A stretch of DNA of 64,000 nucleotides from Nothophaeocryptopus gaeumannii (lineage: Eukaryota; Ascomycota; Dothideomycetes; Mycosphaerellales; Mycosphaerellaceae), in the NCBI GenBank assembly GCA_031771865.1, contig JASISA010000025.1, positions 992,001 through 1,056,000 of the forward strand, in the 5' to 3' direction. Made by a program: the position numbers and the translations under genes. This document shows positions 11,162 to 21,773 of this stretch, in pieces. Every line of letters starts with the position of its first letter. Positions within the stretch are counted from its first letter, which is position 1. Under the pieces are notes generated by a model. The model made no database searches. It was not told the DNA's origin and saw only the letters and a list, made by a program, of their open reading frames with translations.

Positions 11162-12400
11162 TGTGTTTTCGATTCATGCACTTGAGATCTGATACATACT
11201 CGAATCATGCGGTGCTTACAAGTGTCTACATGGCAATGGTTTGGACTTTAAACGCAGTGATCAAGATCATCAGCACGGGGCCATGAACGCACATGGAGCA
11301 GTGTCGGCGTTTTGCACACCGATATGTTGAAGCGAGATAGGTTCGTACTTTCACAAGATGTCGTGCTTGGTCTGTGCTTTGCGCTTCGACGCCTCCAAAT
11401 CTCAAATGACAGCTTCCACGAAAACATCTCAACCACGACCACGACAGTCTTCTCGCGTCTGCCGCCAACATCGCCAAATTTTCATAGAAAAGCGGTATGT
11501 TTTGGTTTTCGATGCTTCTCGACCTCTCAGCTAATCGAGTCATGGATCTAGGCGACTCTGCATCACACTGCTCGTCAATCGTGCTCACGCTCGAGAAGAA
11601 GAGCGATGGTCGAGGAGATGGGGAGTCGTTGGGGGAGATGCGAAAGTTCTGCGCCTTGGAGAGAGCATGTCCAAGGACGGCAGCCGCGACACTACACTGC
11701 TTAGCCTCAGGGTGGCCACACTCTACAGCCGCTGGAACATGGCCAACATGGACGTAGTCGCGCCTGGAGCAGCATTCGACCTGCTTGTTGACCAGATGAA
11801 GAAGCGGACCAGGGCTCAGAGGAAGACCCGGAGTGGTGCTCAGATGAAGAATCGGAATGGCGATGAGATGGCATCCGCGCTCGGCTCATACGACGTCTGT
11901 CACGCAATACGTGTGTTCCGAACTAAGGAGGAGAAGAAGGATGCAAGAGCGCAGGGTTAAAGGCCAATCGCTATGATACCGCCGCGCGAGGCACGAGCAG
12001 TTCGAGCTGACGATCGCGCTCGCGCTCGCGCTTGATATCCGATTCGATATGCATCCTGCAACAGTGCAGACTAAGGAGATGTGAGGCGGTCTCACTGGCG
12101 CAGAGTCTCGTTGAGTTATAAGGAGGCTCTTGATGGTTCTCTTGAAATATGAACAAGGCCGTGCTGCAAGTATCGCGCTTGGCATACCAAAAGGACGCAA
12201 TCCTAGTAAAGAGGTGTCTGGAGTCTTCTGTACTTCAGACTCTGGCCAGTGCACCTAATCCAACAGAAGGTCATCTTTGGACAGCCTTCAAGTCTCATCT
12301 CCAAGGCCCACTTATCCACTTCTTCTGTTGTGTCGTAAGAGGGCGATCTCTTGAGCGAGCTTCGTGATGGTAAAGTGGCTGTCTCGCATAGCGCACGCCT
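11162..12400. other. Intergenic, no supported gene
   Basis: About 1.2 kb after the broken kinase. Short frames on both strands show no recognisable domain. Near 12015 is a short run of gcgctc units. The right end is the 3' side of the dihydroorotase gene. Confidence 0.45.
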
Positions 12401-13592
12401 TCACTTCCACGTAGTCTCCCAGGTTATCTTCCCTCTCCTAAACGGAATGACCTCCAGCGACCCGTCATCATTCTTGAGGCTCTCCGCAATGGATTGCGAT
12501 CCTCTGCCCAGAACAATTCTCTCATTCTTCTCATCCTTCACCTTGTAGAACTCTCGTCCGAAATTGCAGAGAAAGCCTTCCAGCTTCTCCACAGTCACGT
12601 CGTCGGCGCTCAAGTACCCCTTCTCGACGCCTGACTCCCAGGCATTGACGACAAGGCCAACCGCATGAGGCTGCGTGAAAACACCTGCAGCCACTTTGTC
12701 ATTGCGTTTGGAGGCAGCCGGATGTGGAGCAGAGTCGGTTCCAAGGAAGAATTTGGGGTTGCCACTGAGAGAGGCGCCTAGCAAAGCTCGTCGATCTGAT
12801 GGGTTCTTCGCGACTGGTTTGCAGAAGCAATGTGGGTCGCCTGCCCAGTCGTCGACGGTCATGAAGAGGTGATGAGCTGTGATGGTGCCTGCTACGTTAG
12901 GCCCAAGCGACTTCACGGTCTCAACTGCGGCCTTGGTTGTGCAGTGCTCCAGAATGATCCTGAGCTTTGGGAAGCGTTGGTGGAGGTCTTTGAGAGTAGG
13001 TAAGAAAGCTTCCTCCGCGTTTAACACAGTGATATCGGCTCCAGCAGAAGGAGGGAGCTCCCCGTGCAGATTCAGAACCATGTCTTGGCGTTCCATCTCC
13101 TCAAAGACAGGGTAGAACTGCTCATAGGACATGACGCCGTGAGAAGAGTTGGTAGTCACTCCGTGCGGATATGACTTGATTCCAGTAATGCCAGCCTTCT
13201 TGGCTTCTATTACCGTCTCCGGCTTGATGTGAGGGTGAAGGTATAGAGACATGAGAAACTTGACATTCGGTTCGAGGTCTTCGAGACGCTTCTTGTATTG
13301 AAGTGCATGTTGGACTGTTGTAACCGGAGGTACAAGATTGGGCTTCGCCATGTTAGCGACAGTATTGATAAAGAGGGTTTGGCTTCTTCCCTTACCATCA
13401 CGAAGACGGTGTTGACGCCGCCTTGGCGGATGGTTGGACTGTTGACAATCAGCTTCATTGCCCTTCCATAACTCACATTCAAGCCTACACGATGAGGTCT
13501 GTCATGGCACCTTCACGCAGATGCACATGCATATCTGCGGCTGCTGGCAACTCAACGCCATGGAGTTTCTCGAGCTGCTCGCCTGGAGGCAT
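12401..13592 (-). CDS. URA4: Dihydroorotase (pyrimidine synthesis)
   Basis: A monofunctional dihydroorotase of 362 aa that cyclises N-carbamoyl-aspartate to dihydroorotate, step three of de novo pyrimidine synthesis, in the cytosol. Three exons: 13592-13489, 13438-13396 and 13342-12401, with GT-AG introns of 50 and 53 nt. The start at 13592 gives MPPGEQLEKLHGVELPAAADMHVHLREGAM, placing the metal-binding HxH at His22 and His24. GIKSYPHG carries the lysine that is carboxylated to bridge the two zincs; LNLHGE and ILEHCTTK supply histidines; GTDSAPH holds the catalytic aspartate. The length and motif order match the type II class found in yeast and E. coli. An upstream in-frame extension exists, but its sequence is not conserved-looking, so I start at the methionine just before the conserved region. 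Confidence 0.93.
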
Positions 13593-13938
13593 TGCGGCGT
13601 TTAGTGGTGAGTGATGGAGACGAGGTGGGAGGTTGCGTGCCAGACGCTGGCGTCGTCGTTTGAGCTGAAGAGAGGTCGCCGACCTCAATGACTCCGTTTC
13701 TTTCACTTCATTCGTCGATGATCGTGCGTGGTCAGCGTTGTCACAGAATCCGGGCTCTTTTCCTTTCCTCCCTCTGCGTTCCAGAGAAATAGCCGAGCAA
13801 TCCCTGTCCCTTGGCATACTTAGAACTAAGTAGTTCCACGCCTCAGGCAGGAACGACCGTTGAGCTTCGCTAGATGATCCTCTTCAGCTGCTCCTGACTT
13901 CAAACAACTATCTTCTCACTCCTCCACAGACATTCGAC

Positions 13939-14037
13939 ATGCGATGTCAAAGGAAAATCGGCCTCATTCATCGGACAAAGATGTTCCGACAGGCCACAAC
14001 TATGAGGCTGATGCCCAATGGCGCAAGAAACCGCTGA
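13939..14037 (+). promoter_or_regulatory. uORF overlapping the CorA start
   Basis: An ATG at 13939 lies five bases before the main ATG at 13944, in another frame, and opens a 32-codon frame ending in TGA at 14037. Ribosomes using the first ATG would miss the CorA start, so it could lower translation unless scanning is leaky or the main transcript begins further in. Confidence 0.4.
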
Positions 14038-15857
14038 CGCCAGCCCAGCTCCTTGTCCACGATGTGCGTCTGGAAACGTTACGCGCTGACCGCGGTCCCA
14101 TGCTCGAGATCAATGAGAAACCCACCTCAAGTCTGGTTCCTGACACCGCAGCATACACGCCTTCAGCGAGCATTATACGCGTCTCCAATGCCACCGACAA
14201 TGCCATTGAGCGCCAGAAGCTGACCAATCTGGAGGAGGACTATGGCTGGCTCCGGTACCTGCGATTGCAGAATTTTCAGAAGTCGGTGTACGATGATGGA
14301 GACTCTGCGAAGTGTCGATGGCTTCACTGCTCGAGCAAGTTTCCGGAGTACCTTAGAGGTTTTCTGTGGGCTCTGTCCGATGATTTGGAGAATGTGGCAG
14401 ATTCGATGCGGATGCTGGACATCGCCATGCAGCGTCAGACGCGCTTCTCAAAGCATGGGCAGTACTTCGCACCATTTTCGCAGACGTTGAGACCTGCACC
14501 ACCTTCTATGGATGAGCAGGAAGTCTATCCGATGTTGATCTCTGTTCCATTTTTGGACTGGACTGTTCAAGGCCCCACCCCGCCACTCAGGTTCCAAGTC
14601 GACAGGAAGGAAGGCTTCTTGTCGTCAAGTTCATCCGCACACGTCTTGCGATCCATTCTGCAGTATTACTACCGTCTGGAAGATACCGTCGAGCGGGAAG
14701 GCTCCCAAGTCTTCGCGAAGCACAAGCCCTGGAGCACGAACCGCGAAATGGATCTAAAGGTCCGGCAGTGGTACGGTAGTTATCCCACAGGCCTGAACGT
14801 CGACGAGCTCTGGATCTTGGCTGTGGATGCGGAGCATATCGTGACGTTCTCCAGTAATCAGACATGGAAGTCGAGATGGCCGCCATTCCAACTTAGCTCC
14901 AGGATCTCAGACGTATCATTTCGTGGCATCAGGAACAACTACTTTAGGTCAGATGAGCAGCGTGAGTACACTGCCATGACGCATGCCATCGCAAGTCTGA
15001 GTGGAGCTATCGGTATGCTTCATCGCAACTTCTGGCCGGATCTGTATCTTTGCCTCGCCGATCGGTACGCTGGCCATCTTGGCCATCTTCAATACCGGCT
15101 CCATCGCGCTCCATCTACAAAACTCGTGATGGACCTCATTGCTTGCCAAGAAGAGCTGAACATTGTAATTCAAGTCACAGAGCAGCAGCTCGACGCGATC
15201 AGTGATTTGCAAGCAACCTTGGACACCGCGGAGCCCAAAGCCGACAACGTAGTACCTTCCCCTTCCAGCAGAAGACCTAACTCTTTGAGAGAATTTGGCG
15301 AGTTTGACGAATATGATACGAGGCGAAAGCTGGTACCCCGGCGTTCTACGTACCGACAGCTCTCGGCTTCTGCGCTGTCCGATCCAGTCGCCCAGCTTGT
15401 GGACAATCTCGAGAGGGAGCTCGCAGATCTTCGAGATCTACGAGACAATACCGACAGACTAGTCACTCGAACGATCCAGCTCGTCAACATCCGACTCGAG
15501 GATCACGGAAAAGCCATTCTTGTCTTCACCGTAGTCACTATTGTCTTTCTGCCACTGAACTTCGTCTCGAGCTTCTTTGGTATGAACTTCAGCGACATTC
15601 GCAACATGGAGAAGACGCAATGGCTCTTCTGGGCTGTTGCTATCTGCGTGACCGTGGCGGTCGTTGCTGCGTCGCTGTTCCTGGCTTTTTCGGGCGGGCC
15701 GATGCTTGAGAAACTACATATGTGGGGAGATTCGAAGAGGGAAACTCAACTTGCTCCTACGACTTTACTACGGCAGAGGACTTTTACTGGAGGCATTCCC
15801 GGGTTCAAGGTCTACGGCACTGATCGGGATGGAAGTTGGAATGCGCAGACACATTGA
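13944..15857 (+). CDS. CorA-type divalent metal transporter
   Basis: A 637 aa intronless protein with the C-terminal layout of CorA/Mrs2/Alr channels, which move Mg2+ or related divalent ions. A long soluble N-terminal part (about 1-510) ends in a helical stalk (NLERELADLRDLRDNTDRLV). Two transmembrane helices follow, near residues 522-545 and 560-582. Between them is the signature Gly-Met-Asn at residues 546-548 in SSFFGMNFSDIRNM, the selectivity mark of the superfamily. The short C-terminal tail is cytosolic. The soluble domain is diverged, as in many fungal CorA-like proteins that differ from the classic Alr1 group, so the ion and the membrane are not certain. The gene is divergent from URA4, with about 350 bp between starts. 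Confidence 0.88.
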   Translation: MSKENRPHSSDKDVPTGHNYEADAQWRKKPLTPAQLLVHDVRLETLRADRGPMLEINEKPTSSLVPDTAAYTPSASIIRVSNATDNAIERQKLTNLEEDYGWLRYLRLQNFQKSVYDDGDSAKCRWLHCSSKFPEYLRGFLWALSDDLENVADSMRMLDIAMQRQTRFSKHGQYFAPFSQTLRPAPPSMDEQEVYPMLISVPFLDWTVQGPTPPLRFQVDRKEGFLSSSSSAHVLRSILQYYYRLEDTVEREGSQVFAKHKPWSTNREMDLKVRQWYGSYPTGLNVDELWILAVDAEHIVTFSSNQTWKSRWPPFQLSSRISDVSFRGIRNNYFRSDEQREYTAMTHAIASLSGAIGMLHRNFWPDLYLCLADRYAGHLGHLQYRLHRAPSTKLVMDLIACQEELNIVIQVTEQQLDAISDLQATLDTAEPKADNVVPSPSSRRPNSLREFGEFDEYDTRRKLVPRRSTYRQLSASALSDPVAQLVDNLERELADLRDLRDNTDRLVTRTIQLVNIRLEDHGKAILVFTVVTIVFLPLNFVSSFFGMNFSDIRNMEKTQWLFWAVAICVTVAVVAASLFLAFSGGPMLEKLHMWGDSKRETQLAPTTLLRQRTFTGGIPGFKVYGTDRDGSWNAQTH

Positions 15858-16639
15858 TGCGTTATTTTTCGCTGGCGGACTTAGCGAGATGTGCAATCAC
15901 TGCGCTTACCTGCTGATGAAAAGGCCGAACTCTGTCCACAGATGTCCGTGCTGGCATATATTGGCTTTCAACTCATTTGAGTCAAGCCGTGTCCATAGAA
16001 GAGCGATAAACGAAGAGCAATGCCTTTGACAAGTGAAAGCAAGAGCACGACTCAGCATGCTGTCGTGATGCCACGTTGAGATTTTCGATCCACCCCACCG
16101 CCACGCATTTGCTATCTTTGTCGATGTTGTAGAGCGAGATTTGAGTGATTCTAGCCTGCTCGTGAAGGTGAAGCTCATCTCGTGGGACAAAGCCACGTGC
16201 TCTCGGCTGTGAATGCCGAACAAAGAGGGCTGACCAGTGTCCACTCGGGAGGAAGCACTCTCGAACACGCCATCTCAACGTCGCTGTCAGGAACCACAGG
16301 CACAGGCACCATGCACCACCACTGACAATTTCACTTCTCTCTTCACTCCACTTCTCTCGGCATCTGGACTCTGCCCGATCACCACAGTCACTCGTTGTTT
16401 TCTTACCATTGTTGTTCTCGGGCGGATGCCGGACGCGATCGGATAGGCTCAGGCGCAGGCTGGCATTGCGACGACCGTGCGGCAGCTACCCGCAGCTGAG
16501 AAGCCGTGCGACGACGACTACTGTAACTCGAGAAATAGGGAGTGAGGGGTATACGAATTCGATCTGAGCAGGAACAGCCTGCAAGTGACGCGGACGAACG
16601 TTATCAGGAACGGCGCCGGCCAGAAACACTGCGCTCTCC
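15858..16639. other. Intergenic, nothing recognised
   Basis: 782 bp between the CorA and OPY2 genes, both on the plus strand. No coding frame or repeat stands out. The right half is the likely OPY2 promoter and 5' UTR. Confidence 0.5.
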
Positions 16640-18181
16640 ATGGCCACATCCCCGCGAGGCAGCGCATCCGGCAGCATGGCTTACGGTACGGCGCCAGAGA
16701 CACCCAATATACTCCATAGCGATGCTAAACTCACGATAGAAGTCGAGCGGACAATGCGAACCATCTTTAAGCGCTGCGTACAATGTCCGACCGAGACGCC
16801 GACTTGCCCGGACTGTCCCAATGGCCAGATCTGTTCGCTTGTGCCGCAAGACTGCAATGCTTGCGCACATATGACTTGTATCGCGAACCCGAATCCGTCA
16901 CCGAAGGGTCAGAAACCGAATGTCGGCGCGATAGCAGGAGGTGTCATTGGAGGAGTCATATTCATGGCCATCATCATGTTTCTGCTATGGCGGTTCTGGA
17001 TCAAAAAGAGGAGAGAGCAGCAAGACATGGAGGCGGAGGAATGGGAAGAGGACGATATTGCACAGCAGAAGAATGTGCACCAGTTCAACGCGATGCGATC
17101 GGACGCTGCTTCGACTAGGACAAGAGGGTCGATCGCGAATAGCATACTCAGCCGAGCGAGCAACATTATCCAGATTGCGTACATTCCGGGCGTTACGAAT
17201 CGAAATGGAGGATCTGGCCATAAAAGTTTTCTGACACAAGCGCCCGTACCGCCGATTCCCGCCGCATATGCGAATCAAGGCAAGACGACACCGAAGAGCC
17301 CACTCAGCAACGAGGGCGACGCTCTGTTCTTCCGACCTGGCGACTTACGCGACAGCTCTTACTCGGATGGCTCTTCGATCAGATCTGGAAAGAGAGACAC
17401 ACAATATACAACGCACTCGATCACACCATCTTTGGCGCGCTCTTCTATGATGTCCGACCTCTACCGGGACGATGCAACTCACGAGCCCATGCCTAGCAAC
17501 GCGACACAGGTCATCCGCGCCCTACCTCGAATGGTATCCGTGAAGTCGACCGCATCAACACCATCGACCGAATCGCCTGCCTCTTTGGACTCCAGCAGCA
17601 ACTCTGGAATTGGACCCAAAGTGATGGTTGCTGGCCAAGGAGCCGCCAGCAGCTCTCCTTCGCCACAGGCAGGCTTCGTCAAAGCAACACCAGTCGTGGT
17701 CGGTGGAAAGGGCAAGAGCAAAGGACGCTTCCCAGTGCAAAGAACCATCAGCGAGGAGTCTACTGGACTAAGCTCCACCAAGCCTGTCAAGTCTTCGCCC
17801 CTGGTCGAGACCGTCAATGACTCAGATGATGAGGATGAACATGCTCGTGCGCGCAAAAGCATGATCAAGGACTCTGCTGCGAAAGCTGCTGATCCGGCGC
17901 TTCTGATTCAACCTCTGGAAAGCCCGTTCTTGGACGGGAGTGAAGTTCAAACACCTGCTCCCTCGGCATCGCAAGCGCAAAGACCAAACCCGTATGCTGC
18001 TATGTCAGCGACTGTTGGCAGCGGCGTGAGACCGAAACGGACAGGAGATAACAGAGGGCCTGGTGGCTTGAGCGCGGTGATTGAAGAAGCTGCTAAGAGA
18101 GCTTCCAAAGAGCCGGAGCATGACGGCATTGGTGGCAAAAGAGATCAGAGCCCATTCGGTGATGAGCATGCTACGACTTGA
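16640..18181 (+). CDS. OPY2: Opy2-like membrane anchor of MAPK signalling
   Basis: The 513 aa reading frame carries the cysteine-rich Opy2 ectodomain near residues 48-88, with spaced Cys pairs (CVQCPTETPTCPDCPNG, then CSLVPQDCNACAHMTC). A single transmembrane helix follows at about 98-123 (GAIAGGVIGGVIFMAIIMFLLWRF), then a basic stop-transfer KKRRE and a long disordered serine-rich tail. In yeast Opy2 is a plasma-membrane anchor that brings Ste50-Ste11 to the osmotic (HOG) sensor complex. The tail has short acidic and proline motifs that could bind such partners; that is inference. A likely 54-nt intron lies at 16686-16739 (donor GTACGG, GCTAAAC branch, TAG acceptor). It is frame-neutral, so splicing removes 18 residues just before the Cys region. 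Confidence 0.85.
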   Translation: MATSPRGSASGSMAYGTAPETPNILHSDAKLTIEVERTMRTIFKRCVQCPTETPTCPDCPNGQICSLVPQDCNACAHMTCIANPNPSPKGQKPNVGAIAGGVIGGVIFMAIIMFLLWRFWIKKRREQQDMEAEEWEEDDIAQQKNVHQFNAMRSDAASTRTRGSIANSILSRASNIIQIAYIPGVTNRNGGSGHKSFLTQAPVPPIPAAYANQGKTTPKSPLSNEGDALFFRPGDLRDSSYSDGSSIRSGKRDTQYTTHSITPSLARSSMMSDLYRDDATHEPMPSNATQVIRALPRMVSVKSTASTPSTESPASLDSSSNSGIGPKVMVAGQGAASSSPSPQAGFVKATPVVVGGKGKSKGRFPVQRTISEESTGLSSTKPVKSSPLVETVNDSDDEDEHARARKSMIKDSAAKAADPALLIQPLESPFLDGSEVQTPAPSASQAQRPNPYAAMSATVGSGVRPKRTGDNRGPGGLSAVIEEAAKRASKEPEHDGIGGKRDQSPFGDEHATT

Positions 18182-19552
18182 GGACGCGAATAAGAAGCGG
18201 GAATACCGAGACGTGATTTTGAAGAGTCTTATGGGAGCAGAAAGAATTGTACCGCTGGCTCGGACTGATGAAACGAGCCACGACCAAGCCTGACGTATGC
18301 CGCGAGAATCTGATTTGATTTAATTTGGGAAAGGCGTTCAAGGGTAGGTACACCCGCGAAAGCAAGCGAGGTCTTGGCTTGTCGATGGTATGAGAAGAGA
18401 AAGAATGGAGTTATAGGCGGCAAGCTTTGCTTATGCCTGCACTTCGACACAGACTAAACCTATCGTTCAGTTTCCTTTCGTATACTTTGGAGAAAAGAGA
18501 GATTGAGGGTGAGAATTGAGATTTTGAGAACGATATCAGAGATGCTTGCCGTTTCGTTTCTATCTTCCAGTCTCAACCCATCTTGACTTTACCGTTGTCT
18601 TTGGTAGCTTCGGCATGGGAACCACGTTTTCAACAGACTTCGGTACAGCCGCTAGCACCCGCAGATCTCTGCAGAGTGCAAGTGAATGCTGGGGATGCGA
18701 TAGAAGGCCTGAGGCAAATCAAGTTTAGTCAGCTCTCTTTGACCTCACCTCATTCATTTTACTACAAAGTCCTTGTGGTCAACAACGGAAGAACATCAGG
18801 CCTTCTGTTTCCCCGCCAAGCCCAATAAGAAGCTGTATGTTTCATACTTTGTAATGGGATGGTCGTTATGCAGATGATGACCTGTCACAAAGACAATGAC
18901 AGTTCTAATTTCGCGTTATCAAGGATGCGCGACGCGATGGTCAGAACGCGAGTTTCAAACGATGTCCTTCTCCTTCTCTCACATGTTCTGCTATCCACCA
19001 AGCTCCTCTATCAGCCACCAACATCACGACCTCGAAAACTTTGCTTAGAAAACTCGCAAGAATGCCCCCCAAGAAACCTGCAGCATCAGATCCATCCAGC
19101 TGGCTTAAACCTGCAGCCGCCACCTTCGGCTCAAAGCAGTGTCCACATGGGTCAACCGCCGCCAACCCTGTCACTAACATTAGCATCAACCCTCGTCACC
19201 CTAGCTGTAAACCTTATCGTATCAACTGACGTGCAGAAGTTGCATTTTTGTAAACACGCGTCTTCTTGTGCCTTAGACGGTGCGTTGAGACAGGGTGCCG
19301 CGCACTTTAGGCCCTCTTGAGTATAAGGAGTTGGATTGGCAAAGGCCCGAGCTTAGGGCCCAAGCATGTGACTATGCCTCAGGCAATACTTGGCAGGCTT
19401 GGCAATCCTCCTCATCAGGTCCACACGCTGTATACAGCCTAGACTCCTTATCGAATACTACATCTTCATGCATACCCTCTAACTACCTGTTCACTAACCG
19501 TATCACATTGAGTGACTGGATCTAGGCAAGCGAGGACGTAGGGTAGGATAGT
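18182..19552. other. Gene-poor stretch
   Basis: About 1.4 kb with only short frames. One 55-codon frame beginning at the ATG near 19062 (MPPKKPAASDPSSWLKPAA) looks faintly coding but has no recognisable match or good splice sites. No repeat family is evident in this part. Confidence 0.4.
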
Positions 19553-19590
19553 AAGGAGGATGGTTGGGAGGATGGTTGGGAGGAGGAACT
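19553..19590. repeat. Short minisatellite, ggatggttggga unit
   Basis: About two to three tandem copies of a 12-bp unit (ggatggttggga), with a related ggagga flank. Confidence 0.75.
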
Positions 19591-19616
19591 TCGTTGTCTG
19601 TAGGTTTCGGTGTGGT

Positions 19617-19692
19617 TTGAGCAGATAGTGTAGTGCGTATGTAAGCAGATAGTGTAGTGCGTATTGGAGTAGATAGTGTAGTGCGTGTGCGA
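19617..19692. repeat. Minisatellite, three copies of about 24 bp
   Basis: The core agatagtgtagtgcgt occurs three times in a row, each followed by a variable short spacer. The copies are nearly identical in the core, which suggests recent expansion by slippage or unequal exchange. Confidence 0.85.
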
Positions 19693-19737
19693 GCCGATGC
19701 GTTGCATCTTATAGATTCTTAATCCTCGAAGAAACCT

Positions 19738-19829
19738 CAGCCGGGACGATGCGGCAGACGACTGAAACTGGCCAAATTTCACCGGGACGACGCGGCAGAC
19801 AACTGAAACTAGCCAAGTTTCGCTAGGAT
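19738..19829. repeat. Tandem duplication of about 42 bp
   Basis: Two adjacent copies begin ccgggacga and contain cggcagac, then actgaaact and gccaa, with about five mismatches between them. It lies between the 24-bp minisatellite and the broken gene at 19928. Confidence 0.8.
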
Positions 19830-19909
19830 AGAAATTTCCAGTCAAAGTCTGAAGAGGTATTGACGCGTTCAAAAACGCGAAAGTACCACACCGACCTCAC
19901 GCGTAAAGT

Positions 19910-19923
19910 GTCAACTAGTTGAC
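19910..19923. repeat. Perfect 14-bp palindrome
   Basis: GTCAACTAGTTGAC reads the same on both strands. It ends four bases before the ATG of the broken gene at 19928. It could be a dimeric factor site or chance. Confidence 0.6.
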
Positions 19924-19927
19924 CCAT

Positions 19928-20747
19928 ATGGAGCCTGGCTCAAAGCGAAACTTGGACGCGGGCGACGATGCTGTCTGCGAGAAAGAGAACATTAATTCTT
20001 CTGATGCTGAAGAAGCAGACTTAGATCCGGCGCCACTCAAAAAGAAGATAAAGAAAGCAGTCTCAAAAGCGACAGCCATCGAGCCTACATCGAAGGCGAA
20101 ACATACTTCGAACGGTGTAACACTGCGTAAACGGTTCAATGGCGCCGTGAAAGAATCTGAGAAGAAGATCTCCGCTCTGAACAAGAAAGTCAAATCAATG
20201 AGCGTGAACTTTTGAGCTATCACCATTCAAACCTACGCCGACGCAGCAGCTGCACATCTGAAGGTGGCGAAAGCTCTTCAGCAAGCGGACCCGACTCTTG
20301 ACTTCCACCTCATGCTGCAACTCGGAGACGCTGCGGCTACAGATCTTAACGTGTCTTGGAAGATGAGTGGCTATGGGGATCATCGCGAATCGTTTGTGGA
20401 GTTGGATGAGGCCCTACTTCCCTTAACCGAGAAACGAGATCTGCCTGCCACCAAAGCCGAGCCTCCTGCGGTACCTCATCGGTGGAATTCCAAGGATGCA
20501 GATGTCGGCGACTTCAAGACCGGCAGACCGAATAAGCAGCAACGAAATCAGATGTCTAGTCAGAAACTCGCGTGGGAGAAAGACCGCCGCAAGGATAGAA
20601 GTGAGAGGAGAGAAGTGCCAGGGTTGAGTATCTGTTGCCTTGGCGGACCTGACGGAGCATAGAGACTATCTGGACCAGTACGGGGTCGAAGGCTTCTCTG
20701 CGAAGAGCATCACCAAGCTGCAGGAGCTGGATGCTGCAAGACAATGA
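19928..20747 (+). pseudogene. Broken gene, lysine-rich protein of unknown family
   Basis: From the ATG at 19928 a coding-like frame runs through an acidic N-terminus and a lysine-rich stretch (PLKKKIKKAVSKATA) to a TGA at 20216-20218. The same frame then stays open for another 148 codons (AITIQTYADAAAAHLKVAKAL and on) to 20662. Near 20610-20636 the coding signal moves to another frame, which continues ALADLTEHRDYLDQYGVEGF to a TGA at 20745-20747. Without the stop and the shift the product would be about 270 aa. I tested obvious GT-AG introns around both lesions and none restores the frame. The family is not recognised. The position beside three minisatellites suggests an unstable locus. Confidence 0.55.
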
Positions 20748-21134
20748 ACAGCGACTCGAGGCCATATGTACAAAGGGCATTGAACACAACACCTTTGTTG
20801 TATGATGTGGTCACAAAGCAGCTTTGTCTTTCTTAATGCCATTCACAAGTGCTTTGTTCACTCCATCTCGAGGAGGTACATATATCCACCCAACAGCTCT
20901 CTTCTCTATCTTTCCTCTCCCCGTGCTCACCGGTTCTCGACAGATTCGATCCTCGACTCTCTCCTCGATCAGCTTCGCACACTCCCTCATTTTCGAGTCC
21001 TGCAGTGCAGACTTACCACAACACTTGAAGCTAGGTCGAAGAGAATCAAGAGTACGAGTCGGACGTCGAGCTCCCGGTCACCACTAATCATCTTGCCATC
21101 AACAGTCGCGGGTCGACTTCCCTCCCCAGCAACC
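20748..21134. other. Upstream region of the gene at 21135
   Basis: 387 bp, rich in pyrimidines near the right end. A reading frame is open from 20802 into the next gene, but its sequence before 21135 does not look coding, so I treat this as promoter and 5' UTR. Confidence 0.45.
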
Positions 21135-21773
21135 ATGTGCTACAAATCCACTCTCTATCACACCACTTGCTCCCACTGGGGCAAGTTCGTCTTCTCCTCT
21201 GAAGGCCCTTGCTTGCGTGCCCTCAACACAAAGGGTATGTCACAGGGGTGTTGGGACATCGTGGACATGGGTGTCACTAACGTCGACTACCCATGTACGG
21301 CATGTACTCGCGCAACAGCTTCCCTCCTCCTACCAGTCCCCGGCACCAACGCCCGCTCTGTCTTGAGCAGGTCCACTTCGACCATGTCATTGGACACGCT
21401 TGCACCGGGTGACTCTATCTCTCGCTCGACGTCCAACACGTCTTTGGACACGTTGGCGCCGGAGGATAGTGCTTCTAACTTCCTCCCTTCTCGTTCTAAC
21501 ACTCCAGCACCCTCTATCGCGCCCTCCACAGCATCTAACGCTTCCACATTGTCTTTGACTTCTGTGGGCGGTGTCTCCTTCAAGAACGGCACATTCTCTC
21601 CTCGTTCAAGCCAAGCCACTTCTACTTTGAATATGCACTGGCGGTCTCATAGAGACTGGGAGAGTCAAATCTCCTCGTCCTCGTACGGCCAGGCTTCGGA
21701 GAAGATTGTTAAGGAGAAGATTGCGGAGAAGCAGGAGAGGCCGGGTAAGGTTTTGAGGAGTTATATGGAGTAG
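21135..21773 (+). CDS. Uncharacterised Ser/Thr-rich protein with Cys-His N-terminus
   Basis: I start at the ATG at 21135, which gives 212 aa beginning MCYKSTLYHTTCSHWGK. Residues 1-60 contain several spaced Cys and His (Cys2, His9, Cys12, His14, then Cys32, Cys46, Cys60, Cys63) that could bind zinc. This is followed by a serine-threonine-rich disordered region with two copies of a SRSTS.(M/T)SLDTLAP(G/E)DS unit near residues 77-110, and a basic, helical C-terminus (EKIVKEKIAEKQERPGKV). There is no signal peptide or membrane helix. The open frame extends 111 codons upstream, but that part lacks coding features. I do not recognise the family, although short fungal proteins with this kind of N-terminal Cys-His pattern are common. 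Confidence 0.6.
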   Translation: MCYKSTLYHTTCSHWGKFVFSSEGPCLRALNTKGMSQGCWDIVDMGVTNVDYPCTACTRATASLLLPVPGTNARSVLSRSTSTMSLDTLAPGDSISRSTSNTSLDTLAPEDSASNFLPSRSNTPAPSIAPSTASNASTLSLTSVGGVSFKNGTFSPRSSQATSTLNMHWRSHRDWESQISSSSYGQASEKIVKEKIAEKQERPGKVLRSYME

